Below, piece after piece: positions 25,301-34,169 of a DNA stretch of 64,000 bases. Position numbers and translations under genes: made by a program. The number at the start of each line of letters is the position of its first letter. Within the stretch, counting starts at the first letter, position 1. The notes below the pieces were generated by a model that ran no database searches, was not told the DNA's origin, and saw nothing but the letters and a program-made list of their open reading frames with translations. The DNA is from Kitagawia praeruptora (lineage: Eukaryota; Streptophyta; Magnoliopsida; Apiales; Apiaceae): NCBI GenBank assembly GCA_037693485.1, contig CM075344.1, forward strand, positions 92,415,001 through 92,479,000, given 5' to 3'.

Positions 25301-28300
25301 TGACTTTTCCTACAAGAATATGAAGATGTCTTCAAATCTCTAGCTGGATTGCCTCTTCACAGGCCAATTGAGCATAGTATAGAACTTAAAAAAGGAGCTC
25401 AGCCTTTCTCCATAAGGCCCTACAGAAACTCTTATGATCGCAAGAATGAGACTGAGAAGTTGGTTTCTGAGATGTTAGTCTGGAATCATCAGACCTAGTA
25501 TTTCACCCTTTGCTTCACCCATTTTGCTGGTTAAGAAGAAAGATGGAACATGGAGATTCTGTGTTGATTATAGGAAATTGAATTCTTTGACTATTAAGAA
25601 CAAATTTCCTATTTCACTCATTGATGAGTTGTGTGGAGCCAAGTTTTCCACTAAATTGGACTTGAGAGCTGGCTATCACCAAGTAAGAATGAAGAGTAAG
25701 GATATAGAAAAAACTGCTTCCACGACTCACCTTGGCCATTATGAGTTTACAGTGATGCCTTTTGGCCTCAAAAATGCTCCTGCAACTTTTCAAAATCTCA
25801 GACATCAAGTTTTTTAGCCTTTCTCGAGGAAGTTTACCTTAGTGTTCTTTGATGACATTCTGGTTTACTCTAAGAGTGATGAGGACCACTTACAACAATT
25901 GGAGAAGGTATTTCAGCTTATGAGACAGCACCAACTATATGCTAAACAGTCTAAGTGTAAGTTTATGAAAGGGCAGGTGGCTTATTTAGGGCATATCATT
26001 ACTCAAGAGGGGGTGGAAGTAGATAAAAGTAAGGTGGCTGATATGATGTCTTGGCCTATTCCACAAAACATTAACGCTTTGAGAGGGTTCTTAGGTTTAA
26101 GTGGTTACCATGGGAAGTTTGTGAAGAGTCAACTAAGGCTTTCAATGCTCTCAAGCAAGCTATGAGCAGCACCCCAGTGTTGAGGTTACCAGATTATAAT
26201 CAGGAATTTACTGTGGAAACAGATGCTTCCAACACTGGCAGAGGGGCTGTTTTGACTAAGGGGGACATCCTTCACCTTTTTTCAGCAAAGCCTTGGGACG
26301 AAGAGGGCAAGCCATTTCTACTTATGAAAAGGAGTTGATGGCAGTAGTAAGCAGTTAAGAAATGGACTCCTTATTTGATGGATAAGCATTTCTTCATAAA
26401 AACTGACCATTGGGCTTTAAAATTCTTGACTGAGCAAAAAGTTAGTAACTTGCTTCAGCAGAAGTGGATAAGCAAGTTAATGGGTTATAACTACATCATT
26501 GTGTATAGGAAGGGTGCTGATAACAAATTAACAAGGTAGCTGATGCATTGAGCAGAATGTATGAAGAACCAAAAGCTTCCCAGGATTCTAAGCCAAGAAG
26601 TTGTGCCCATGAGGAGATGGACACTATTAAGCGGGAAGGAATGTTAGGAGTTAAGTAACTATATCGGTATGAGTATTAATAGTAGTACAATATTATTATT
26701 GGGTATTTTAGTCTTTTCCAGCCTTTTATGAGTTGCAAGTTTCAGTACTGGGTATAAATACTAGATGTAATATTACATTATTTCTATGTTCAAATATATG
26801 AAAAGGAATGTTTTCCACAACTTTCTCTCTCTTCTCTAACTGCTTTCTCTCTCTAAACTCTTATCTTTCTCTGCAAGCTAGCCTCAAACCCTAGCTTTCT
26901 TCTACATTTCTGCTCTAATCTCTCTGATTCTCTTCTATTTCTGCTTAATCTTTCTCTCTTTTATCTTGTTTTAGTTCCTTTACTTAATTCCACAGAAAAC
27001 ACCAAAAATAGTCTCAAAACAGTTCAGGATTTGACCTAACCCTGACACTGGTAATGCAAGGAAGATGGCTCTAATACCACTTTGATGGGGCTAGGTTAAA
27101 ACTAGGACTTTGTGATAGCTTCCCAGGAAAGAGAATAAAAAACATCTGTTTCAATATCAATTATAATCATTTGCTGACTTGCAAGAGGTAATCCCTATAC
27201 ATAATGAAACTCAATCAATCTTTCCTAGGGTTCACGAATCGAGCCGAGTCGAGGTTCGACCCAAACGAGCCGAGCTTAATATTTTTTCTTAACAAACCGA
27301 GCCGAGCTTTCTTATCGCACAAAAAATGTGATCGATTATGCCCAAAGAATTCACAGATTAGATATTTAAATTGTAATTCTGAACTTAAAATTTTAGGAAT
27401 TTATGAAAAATCAAAATATATGCAACTTTTTTCGAGTTTTAACGAGCCGCGTTCGAGTAGAACAATTTCGAGCCGATCCTTCCACATTATTATTCATATA
27501 TTCTAGAATTTATTAACTAGAATATAAAAGCAATAACTAGAAAATAATAACTAGGAGCCAACATATAATAACTAGAATATACATATATAGTTATTATAGA
27601 CTTATAGTAGGTAATTTAGGAGCCAACAACTCGGTTCGTGAACAGCTCTAATCTTTCCTAATCAAAATCAAATCGTAAAAGATAAACTTTCCTGTGAATC
27701 TAAAAGATAATTACCTACTATAATAACTATATGTATATTCTAGAGTCTTCTAAACATTGGCCTTCCAAAGCCTTCTATATTGCTCCTAAATTGTGTCTTT
27801 CGACTTTTTATGGGCTGTTCCGCACCATAATATGTAGGGATTATATCACTTGTGTAGGGAATAAAACCCATAATAACTTAACCTAATGAACCAAGGCGCA
27901 ATCAAGTTGAGCTATTATACAAAGTACATGGCCACATATTTAATAAACTACGGCCATGTAGAAAGCAAACAAATAAATACACAAAATTCCCTCTACACTA
28001 AAAATATAAAGACTAGTTAATAAAAATCAAAAGAAATAGCTTTACAAATTTTCTTAGGCAAGGAATCTACGTTTAACTGTCCACTTCATATACAGCAAGA
28101 AATGCAACATCTGACTCGCACAGTTAAAGAGAAGTACAAAGCGATAAATAAAAGTATCTACTCATAACGATCAAATTCCAAGTTCGGGGTTTGACTAACT
28201 TGTGCTGCGGGTTCACAAATTCAAGAACTGGTCTCAAATGACTTCCTGCCAAAAGAACCAGTTAAAAAGGTAAATCAACACCGATGCTTGAACAAGAACA

Positions 28301-31300
28301 TTCATTATATTTAAAATACATCAAATCAATAATTTTACACTACACCCTCAATTCTATATTTAAATATATATTTCACAAGGTAGGGAACATGTCAAACCAA
28401 ATGCACGTTTAAATCATACAAGCAACTATATTTCTTCAATTATGCTATTACTGATTGTCCTCAATTATAAACTTGTCTTTATTGAGAGAAATATCACCTT
28501 TAGCTTGTAGAGTAATATGACTAGTTGAGGACGAAAACAGTAACCGGAGAAGAATGGTGACACTTGTAAGGCTGTAATTCGAGTCGGGTGGCTCGCGAGC
28601 CTACCCGGCTCGAACTCGTTTAACTGAACCCGGCTCGACTCGAGCTCATAAACGAGTCGAGCTCGGCAGCGATTTTAGGCTCGTTTATATAAACGAGCCG
28701 GTCCGGGTATGTGCCGAGCTCGAATGAAACCCGGCTCGAAAACTCGACCCGGCTCGACTCGAACTCGACCCGGCTCGAGCTCGTTTACAAATTTTTTTGT
28801 TGTTTTTCAAAATATTGTTTCTATTTTTTTAAAAAATATTTCTGGACGATCCAACCGTACGGATGTCAAGATATATCTAATTAAATGATATTCCCAAATT
28901 TTCAAAAAATAAAAGATTAATTTGGTTGGAGATCTTAATAGAACACTACTATATTGTCTTGTACTCGTAACTAGTGCTTCGTCCCAGATTATTGTTTCTA
29001 TTCTTTTAAAAATATTTTTCGACGATCCAAACGTACGGATGTCAAGATATATCTAATTAAATGATATTCCCAAATTTTGAAAAAATAAAAAATTAATTTG
29101 GTTGGAGATCTTAATAGAACACTACTATATTGTCTTGTACTCGTAACTAGTGCTTCGTCCCAGATTATTGTTTCTATTCTTTTAAAAATATTTTTCGACG
29201 ATCCAACCGTACGGATGTCAAGATATATCTAATTAAATGATATTCCCAAATTTTCAAAAAATAAAAGATTAATTTGGTTGGAGATCTTAATAGAACACTA
29301 CTATATTGTCTTGTACTCGTAACTAGTGCTTCGTCCCAGATTATTGTTTCTATTCTTTTAAAAATATTTTTCGACGATCCAACCGTACGGATGTCAAGAT
29401 ATATCTAATTAAATGATATTCCCAAATTTTGAAAAAATAAAAAATTATTTTGGTTGGAGATCTTAATAGAACACTACTATATTGTCTTGTACTCGTAACT
29501 AGTGCTTCGTCCCAGATTATTGTTTCTATTCTTTTAAAAATATTTTTCGACGATCCAACCGTACGGATGTCAAGATATATCTAATTAAATGATATTCCCA
29601 AATTTTGAAAAAATAAAAAATTAATTTGGTTGGAGATTTTAATAGAACACGACTATATTGTCTTGTACTTGTAACTAGTGCTTCGTCCCAGATTATTGTT
29701 TCTATTCTTTTAAAAATATTTTTCGACGATCCAACCGTACGGATGTCAAGATATATCTAATTAAATGACATTCCCAAATTTTGAAAAAATAAAAAATTAA
29801 TTTGGTTGGAGATTTTAATAGAACACGACTATATTGTCTTGTACTTGTAACTAGTGCTTCGTCCCATATTATTGTTTCTATTTTTTTAAAAATATTTTTC
29901 GACGATCCAACCGTACGGATGTCAAGATATATCTAATTAAATGATATTCCCAAATTTTGAAAAAATAAAAAATTAATTTGGTTGGAGATCTTAATAGAAC
30001 ACTACTATATTGTCTAGTACTCGTAACTAGTGCTTTGTCCCAGATTATTGTTTCTATTTTTTTAAAAATATTTTTCGACGATCCAACCGTACGGATGTCA
30101 AGATATATCTAATTAAATGATATTCCCAAATTTTGAAAAAATAAAAAATTATTTTGGTTGGAGATCTTAATAGAACACTACTATATTGTCTAGTACTCGT
30201 AACTAGTGTTTTGTCCCATATTATTGTTTCTATTTTTTTAAAAATAATTTTCGACGATCCAACCGTACGGATGTCAAAATATATCTAATTAAATGATATT
30301 CCCAAATTTTTAAAAAATAAAAAATTAATTTCGTTGGAGATCTTAATAGAAACTCGTTAGGCTCGTTTAACAGCTCATTAGGCTCGGCTCGTTTAACAGC
30401 TTGTTAGGCTCGGCTCGTTTAATAGAACTCGAGCCGACTCGTATAACAGTAACTCGCCTCGACTCGTGAGGGCTCGCGAGTAGCTCGACCCGACTCGTGT
30501 AACAAACGAGCCGAGTTCGGCGGGGATTTTCGGCTCGTTTAATAAACGAGCTCGGCTCGACTCGTCAGAAAAAGCTCGGCTCGATTTAAAGCTCGGTTCG
30601 AACTCGCCCGGCTCGACTCGAATTACAGCCCTAGACACTTGTGAGGTTGAATATTTATTATGACCATGATATTGCAAAATGAATGAGATGATTAACGAAG
30701 CTACAAAATATATAAGAAGAGACCATAAGCATTAATTTTTATTAACAAAGAGAATCACCAACAGGCAGAAGCATATACTTGGTATCGGAAATTGACATAT
30801 AACCTAAGCTATTTACTCTGATTTTAATATGACTGCAACTTTTAATTAGCAATGAACAAAACAAAAAGAAAAAATGTATCTTAGTTTTTTAATTACCTTG
30901 TAATGAAACAGGGAGCTCACGCTTTGACATATCCTTCCATTTCCATCCTCGAACACAACCATCATCCCCGCAACTAGATATTATAAACAGCTTATGGTAG
31001 ATTTATAAAATTATTTATTAGAGGCGGACAAATGGTATATATATAAAGGCAGATATTAATACCTGAGCAACAAAGAGTCATAAAATTTGATATCGTACGC
31101 AGGTCCGTCATGAGCTTTGAGGAAGCAAATAGGTTGTGCTACTAACAAACTAGACAAGATATAAAAACATAATATTAGCAAGAAGAAGAAGAAAAGAAAA
31201 TAATGGGATAATAGTGGGTAGTTACTACTTTTGATTTGCGGAGATGGAATAGGAGGCGATGGAGCCGTCACTGGAGGCGGCGACGATGAGATCGGGATTA

Positions 31301-31455
31301 AGATTGATTTTTTGATTATTATTATTATTAGGTTCGGGGGGAAAGGCGGTTCTGAAGATAGTAAGAGTAGGGTTTAGTCTGTGTTGTAAAATGGTGTGTT
31401 TGTAGGCTTCCTCATCCCAATTTCTGCAATCTACTTTTCTTACTCTTCCCACCAT
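10346..31455 (-). CDS. THO6: THO complex subunit 6 / DWA1-like WD40 protein, 12 exons
   Basis: Exons from the start: 31229-31455, 31063-31149, 30897-30973, 28200-28245, 16478-16538, 15699-15752, 15355-15435, 14627-14666, 14356-14468, 13061-13171, 12664-12780, 10346-10435 (stop TGA). All introns are GT-AG and phases join without a break, giving 1104 nt and 367 residues, the length I recall for Arabidopsis THO6/DWA1. Recognisable blocks are IFRTAFPP near the N-terminus, KAHDGPAYDIKFY, SCGDDGCVRGWKWKD, NPQHKGPW, AAGDSCVYCWDV, FKGHSDYLH, TGSEDGTARLWDCKSGKCV, VAVGAEPLVSRFD and GYGGIVDVISQFGSH at the C-terminus. They form a seven-bladed WD40 propeller. The WDxK at residues 224-227 fits the DWD signature of DDB1-CUL4 adaptors. 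In the family it acts in nuclear mRNA export and, in Arabidopsis, in ABA-response ubiquitination. Introns 3 (2.65 kb), 4 (11.66 kb), 9 (1.2 kb) and 11 (2.2 kb) are swollen by transposons. Expression is not shown by the sequence. Confidence 0.95.
11375..11798. mobile_element. MITE in THO6 intron 11, family undetermined (copy A)
   Basis: Inverted ends share CTCCATAAAAAACACTCTTA (left) and CTCCATGAAGAACACTCTTA (right, reverse complement), preceded by GGGTAGCA and GGCCATTT. The interior has repeated TAGAATCTAAATG-type words. I cannot define the target duplication, so the superfamily is open. Copy B is at 50804-51227. Confidence 0.65.
13869..14303. mobile_element. Long-TIR MITE in THO6 intron 9, 435 bp (copy A)
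   Basis: The inverted arms start GGGTTAATTATCAAACAGGT and run for well over 100 bp, including AAGTAGGTCACT and AATTTGTATCAAG. The flanks TGCGACATAT and GTGACATAT look like a 7-10 bp target duplication, one base out of register. Long arms and a duplication of that size suggest a Mutator-like (MULE) origin; hAT is possible. It is inverted-repeat DNA inside a transcribed intron, 53 bases from exon 9. Copy B is at 53298-53732. Confidence 0.78.
17055..17300 (-). mobile_element. Possible LTR-retroelement fragment with Met-tRNA primer site
   Basis: On the minus strand a potential LTR end CCTACATCA (17079-17071) is followed by TGGTATCAAGAGCC (17068-17055), one inserted base away from the common initiator-Met primer site TGGTATCAGAGCC. 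Downstream (to about 16920) is a proline/histidine-rich open stretch without recognisable domains. I could not find the outer LTR end or a second LTR. The rest of 16540-17050 shows nothing I recognise. Confidence 0.35.
17900..18637. mobile_element. Non-autonomous hAT element, 738 bp, in THO6 intron 4 (copy A)
   Basis: Ends are CATAGTTACAAGGGACG (left) and CATAGTTACGAGGAACG (right, reverse complement), with a perfect 8-bp target duplication GGTAAGAC at 17892-17899 and 18638-18645. Subterminal parts carry short repeats such as GGTACGATGGAACGT and GGTCGAACGAACTGG. No transposase is encoded. Copy B is at 57329-58066. Confidence 0.9.
18651..18892 (+). repeat. Two direct repeats with a 121-bp period
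   Basis: TGATTTGAGG(C/T)GGGGA, then GGATAACCCAAGT and CTACATCG, occur at 18651 and again at 18772. The preceding AGGTAAGA(C/T)CATA context is also repeated around the hAT insertion site at 17880-17905, so part of this small array was split by that element. Copy B is at 58080-58321. Confidence 0.7.
19164..21857 (+). mobile_element. Gag-only Ty1/copia-like element in THO6 intron 4 (copy A)
   Basis: The left LTR is 19164-19634 (471 bp, TGTTAG..GGCAACA). A perfect TGGTATCAGAGC primer site lies at 19637-19648. Gag begins at 19682, and the interior ends at a short remnant of the right LTR (about 21805-21857, CCCCCCTTCTACAATTGTAG then GGCAACA). No protease, integrase, reverse transcriptase or RNase H is present, so it could only have moved with help from another element. 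Copy B is at 58593-61304. Confidence 0.82.
19682..21780 (+). pseudogene. Degenerate copia gag (copy A)
   Basis: The N-terminus carries IPILKKSEYPTWRVKM and YLEATDPDYLDRI, typical of plant copia Gag (UBN2/DUF4219-type). An 18-base repeated segment (GAAACTGGTTC type, 19846-19872) shifts the frame. Further on are LPEEWDTQTS, acidic spacer and two CCHC-like knuckles (GMGHFATECKKAK near 20625; NCGNSNHLAIDCRKS near 21477). Several stops and frameshifts interrupt it. Copy A lacks 22 bp after 21564 that copy B keeps (60989-61010); copy B lacks 4 bp (ACAA near 21374) that copy A keeps. Confidence 0.8.
22394..22722 (-). mobile_element. Minus-strand LTR, putative 3' LTR of a nested element (copy A)
   Basis: This is similar along its length to 27083-27827 (minus the MITE nested there): GGGGCTAGG.TTAAAACTAGG, CTAATCAAAA.CAAATC, GATTCTAGAGTCTTCTAAAC and CCTTCTATATTGCTCC occur in the same order. 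On the minus strand it is preceded by a purine-rich AAAGGAGAA (22737-22729), as a 3' LTR would be. The partner at 27083 has a primer site at the expected place. Confidence 0.65.
22801..23282. repeat. Long inverted repeat, two ~199-bp arms (copy A)
   Basis: The left arm 22801-22999 and right arm 23084-23282 are reverse complements over nearly their whole length; both contain GATGCACAT..GATCGAAAAGCTATGG (one orientation) and GCAAGACATCACACATAA. The spacer is 84 bp. Transcribed as part of THO6 intron 4 it would fold into a long hairpin. Copy B is at 62248-62729. Confidence 0.88.
23695..24070 (-). mobile_element. LTR fragment, inverted relative of the gypsy LTR at 26642 (copy A)
   Basis: Its reverse complement matches 26642-27047 in order: a TATA box (CTATAAATACTT, minus strand), then a pyrimidine-rich leader with many CTCT units, then TTTTGGT.TTTTCTG and a terminal CA. 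In copy B the hAT element at 63399 sits inside it. The outer end is unclear. Confidence 0.55.
24080..24260. mobile_element. One-ended MITE with GGTTCGGTT-rich terminus
   Basis: It starts GGGGTGAGCAAAACCGAAC and is followed by many ACCGAACCGA-type words in both orientations; more of these recur at 24694-24765. No opposite GCTCACCCC end is present, so limits and family are uncertain. The AT-rich stretch 24260-24690 between them shows nothing else. Copy B starts at 63889 and runs off the window. Confidence 0.4.
24988..26641 (+). pseudogene. Ty3/gypsy pol remnant: protease, reverse transcriptase, RNase H
   Basis: The protease region has DSG then THSFL and LPMGGYDLVLGVDWLG (24988-25320). Reverse transcriptase has KKDGTWRFCVDYRKLN (25533-25580), KLDLRAGYHQVRM, MPFGLKNAPATFQNL and the catalytic FFDD (25845-25856), then SKCKFMKGQVAYLGHII. 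RNase H has ETDASNTGRGAVL (about 26217), KTDHWALKFL and ADALSRMY (about 26538). Stops occur at about 25147, 25323, 25497 and 25816, and there are frameshifts. The integrase domain is absent: RNase H is followed within about 100 bp by a purine tract and the LTR. Gag is not found upstream. Confidence 0.9.
26642..27047 (+). mobile_element. 3' LTR of the gypsy element
   Basis: It starts TGTTAGG straight after GCGGGAAGGAA and ends CCTGACA. A TATA box GTATAAATA lies at 26753, followed by a CTCT-rich leader. 406 bp long. A related LTR in opposite orientation lies at 23695-24070. Confidence 0.75.
27083..27827 (-). mobile_element. Minus-strand LTR with adjacent primer site, putative 5' LTR
   Basis: On the minus strand it begins TGGTGCGGAACAGCCC (27827) and ends GCCCCATCA (27083). 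Just beyond, TGGTATTAGAGCC (27079-27067) resembles the initiator-Met primer site. It carries a nested hAT-type MITE (27226-27650), so the original LTR is about 312 bp. With 22394-22722 it would bracket a minus-strand element of about 4.4 kb, itself invaded by the gypsy element. Confidence 0.65.
27226..27650. mobile_element. hAT-type MITE, 425 bp, nested in an LTR
   Basis: The perfect 8-bp target duplication is ATCTTTCC (27218-27225 and 27651-27658). Ends are TAGGGTTCACGAATCGAG and, reverse-complemented, TAGAGCTGTTCACGAACCG, with a small indel between them. Subterminal GAGCCGAG words are frequent. The homologous LTR at 22394-22722 lacks the insertion, which confirms the empty site. Confidence 0.88.
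28568..30634. mobile_element. 2.07-kb hAT-like element in THO6 intron 3 with satellite-like core
   Basis: The perfect 8-bp target duplication is ACACTTGT (28560-28567 and 30635-30642). Inverted ends share GGCTGTAATTCGAGTCG. Both arms are packed with GGCTCGACTCG words. The middle is a tandem array (28811-30350). No transposase ORF was found. Confidence 0.82.
28811..30350. repeat. 176-bp tandem array, about 8.75 units
   Basis: The word ATTGTTTCTATT recurs at 28814, 28991, 29167, 29343, 29519, 29695, 29871, 30047 and 30223. The first spacing is 177 and all others are exactly 176. Units share CGACGATCCAACCGTACGG, TATATCTAATTAAATGA and GTAACTAGTGCTT and differ by a few bases. The last unit is cut off at TCTTAATAGAA. 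The array begins and ends inside the arms of the hAT-like element. Confidence 0.96.
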
Positions 31456-31460
31456 CCTAT

Positions 31461-31491
31461 CCCTGTCCCTATCCCTATCCCCTTCCCACCC
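31461..31491 (-). promoter_or_regulatory. G-quadruplex motif in the THO6 5' leader
   Basis: On the minus strand, runs of three or more G at 31489-31491, 31485-31487, 31479-31482, 31473-31475, 31467-31469 and 31461-31463 are separated by 1-3 bases (core GGGATAGGGATAGGGACAGG plus one G). The last G lies only 5 bases from the ATG. If transcribed, an RNA quadruplex here could influence translation; that role is inferred. Confidence 0.6.
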
Positions 31492-31525
31492 ACAAACTTA
31501 AGTTGTATCTCTACAAAACTAGTCT

Positions 31526-31533
31526 TTTATATC
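31526..31533 (-). promoter_or_regulatory. Candidate TATA box of THO6
   Basis: On the minus strand TATAAAAG lies about 70 bases upstream of the ATG at 31455, which would put transcription start near 31495. The only evidence is motif and position. Confidence 0.35.
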
Positions 31534-31967
31534 ATTAAAAAATATATATATGTTATTTTTAAAATAATTTTTACATGTATCGCAAACTAATTTCACCCTA
31601 TCTATTTTCACTTCGATTGTTCTATTATTATGTTTTCATTGAATTTTTTTTGTTTTGTATTATTATCATTTTTTGTGTAAGGTAGAATTCTTTTTCTAAA
31701 TTTATTTTATTTTAAATCTAATTTCTTATGGCACTAACTTTAATATATTAAACATAAAACTTTTAATAATGCTATTTACTAATATTACTTTTTATAGGAA
31801 TTTGCATTTTGATTTTAGTAACCAATGAATATAAAAATCAATCTAGATTGTTTAAAGTTTTTTCAAAATAATAAGTTTTTTTATAAGTGCTATTATAGTT
31901 TTAATTAATTTTTTACCTAGTAATAAGTAAAAAAAAATTACATTTTATTTTATACCTTTGATTCTGT

Positions 31968-33715
31968 TTTTTTTTTTTTGCTAATTAAAATTTTATACCC
32001 AAAAGGGAACAGCATGAAAACACTTCTAGGGGCATACCCCGCGAAATCAATAGAACCACATTACAAATGCCTAAATCGACATTTGATAGTCAACAAACAA
32101 CTTAACAACTTTACAACATAGCAGGTCCGAAAACTACATATATATCATAAAACAAGAGGAAACCTCCTGGTTCGCATCCAAGAATCCTATGCAAAAGCCA
32201 CCTGTGCTGGACAATTTGGTTTCCGAGCAGGAAACCTCCCTCGATAACAACACACTCAGCACAGTTACATATGCCCAGACCACATTTGTTAAGACCAGAG
32301 CTGCTGGTCAAATCAACCCCCTTCCTTAGGACTGTAAACCCCGAGTCAATAGCATGGGCAAATCTGGACACACATTCTAACTTGATTCCCCCTCCGTAAA
32401 ACAGAATCATATCCCTTCGATGACAAAGTGTCATAGCCTCCTGATCACTTGTATCCACCATAATCAAAGCAGACCAAAAGAAAGTCTCATCCAACAGATA
32501 GGGATCTTTTTTTGAAAAATAGATCACCTTCCGACCTTACCTACAAATCACACCACTTCGACTCCATCATTTTTATGCCACCAAACATAGTACGAAACGC
32601 AGAGACTGGTTCCCGCTGAAATATAGTGGCAAATCCCCTGAATTCTATGCTAATTTCATCAACCCAAACCTCATCAGAACGCTGAGGAATATCCTCAAGA
32701 ACCTTGCAGAGGTTTGCATTCTTTACTAACAAAACAGTAGTTTGCATACTACTGCAAAAGCATAACGAGACTCCTCGTAAACCTAGCTGTAAAATCGCTG
32801 TCCCAACTGCATTATAATCCTGGTGTATCAGAGCAGTTACTCCTGCAAAAACCAAGGAACCAACAAACCCAAAATCAGTTTCGTCCTTCTTGAAAGCAAA
32901 GAATAAATCTCTTTCAACGACATCCCCCACATTCGCTTTGCTTGCATACAACAGAAGTCGTAGACTTCTCAATAGCACAGCGCTACCCAATGAATTCATT
33001 CCCGGATAGAGATAACACTCAGCATAGCTGATAAATCCTCAGTGAGGCAACATATCAAACACAGCGGGGTATTCAGCAATAGCCCAAAGAAAATCCCCCA
33101 AGCTCAGCTTTGGGTCAGAACATGTGTCAAACACCTTGTGAGCACAGCCATCCTGATTCTCACAATCAAAAATGCAGTACCCATCTTCAATAGGCTTGCA
33201 ACCAGCATCCCTCTTCCTCAGCCCAACCTGGGACTCAACAGTATCACTATCCGTTTTTACTCGAACATCCTCCAAAGGATACTCAGTCACCAGGTTCTCC
33301 AAAAAGGAGACCCTCTTCGGGCTCTTAATCGGACTACCCACAAGAAGGCGAGCTTCAGATCTGCGCGTCTCCCACAAAGTGTCTATCATCGGAGCCATTG
33401 AAGATCCCTTTTCATGACCAACAACATCCATAATCAGTTGGCCATCACCCAAACTTCTAGTACTGGATCCTCTCAATCCAGACTCAACATCACACCCGGT
33501 CTTCATCTTATAAGATAACAGCTCCTCACTAAAATAAGGTCTGTCATTTGGAATCACCGTAACCAGTATTTCCGCAAAGGAAACCTTTTTTGGACTCACC
33601 ATCGAACTCCAAACCTCCTGAGACTTTGACACACCTCCTGCCCGGTCTTTAACCAGCCCAGTGGTACAACCGCGAGGACGATCCATCGACCTCCTTTCCC
33701 CCGATGTGAGAGAGT
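31968..33715 (-). mobile_element. LINE-tailed retroelement with unrecognised coding sequence
   Basis: On the minus strand it ends with GCGGGGTATGCCCCTAGA (32043-32025), the same tail hairpin as the LINE at 3923-3941, then an A-rich end (31981-31969). The coding part (33686-32111) has no reverse transcriptase or endonuclease. The 5' limit is set loosely just upstream of the ATG. No target duplication was found. Confidence 0.6.
32111..33686 (-). pseudogene. Unrecognised ORF of the LINE-tailed element, one stop and one frameshift
   Basis: Frame one opens at ATG 33686 and reads 215 codons to a TGA at 33041-33039. It then continues in the same frame with ATG at 32999 to 32541, so a single stop separates about 380 codons. 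A change of frame leads into 138 further codons ending at 32111. The N-terminal part repeats a motif: SPKKVSFAEILVT at residues 31-43 and SPKRVSFLENLVT at 122-134. KKVSF and KRVSF both fit the RVxF docking consensus for protein phosphatase 1, which may be coincidence. The acidic, serine-rich composition fits a low-complexity LINE ORF1 or a captured host fragment. I do not recognise the family. Confidence 0.5.
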
Positions 33716-34169
33716 ATTGTTTTTTATTAGATAATGTTGCTTTTAATTTATAATTATGATTTTAAAAATGCATAATTATAAGTCTATAATCTATAATCTA
33801 TAATACTATATTTATTGATGCATAATATGTTGGAGTGTATTACTTCATCTTTCTTCATAATTTTATGTTATTGATTAATTTTTAAAGTAAATTTATGTCG
33901 TAGTATTTTGGCCACAAAAATTGGGAACAAAGGCTTATATATACATGTCTGGGGTGAGGAAAAAACATTTGCTTCAAAATTATAGATCATTATGAGCTAT
34001 ACTATTTTTGCTTGTTATTAGAAAAAGATCATTATTTTGAAAAAAATAATAAACATAGATCAACTTTCACATTAATTGATTATTTAAAAAATAGTGCAAG
34101 TTCTTATATAAAAATTTGTAGGTTCGAAACAGAAAAAACTATCCAAAATACCTTTTATTTGGTTCCATT
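33716..34169. other. AT-rich intergenic stretch, nothing recognised
   Basis: Strongly AT-rich, with a short run of CTATAAT repeats near 33783-33808. I see no gene or element end. Confidence 0.4.

Noticed and set aside
25614..25808. Minus-strand ORF opposite the gypsy reverse transcriptase
   Set aside because: Antisense shadow of a clear reverse transcriptase frame.
28811..30350. CRISPR-like array
   Set aside because: Units are 176 bp head to tail with no repeat-spacer structure, in plant DNA; it is a tandem satellite-type array.
30393..30677. 94-codon minus-strand ORF with Ser-Arg-Ala repeats
   Set aside because: It is a translation of the GAGCTCGACTCG-type words in the arm of the hAT-like element.
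33042..33417. Two plus-strand ORFs opposite the unknown ORF
   Set aside because: Antisense shadows of the longer minus-strand frame, without recognisable domains.
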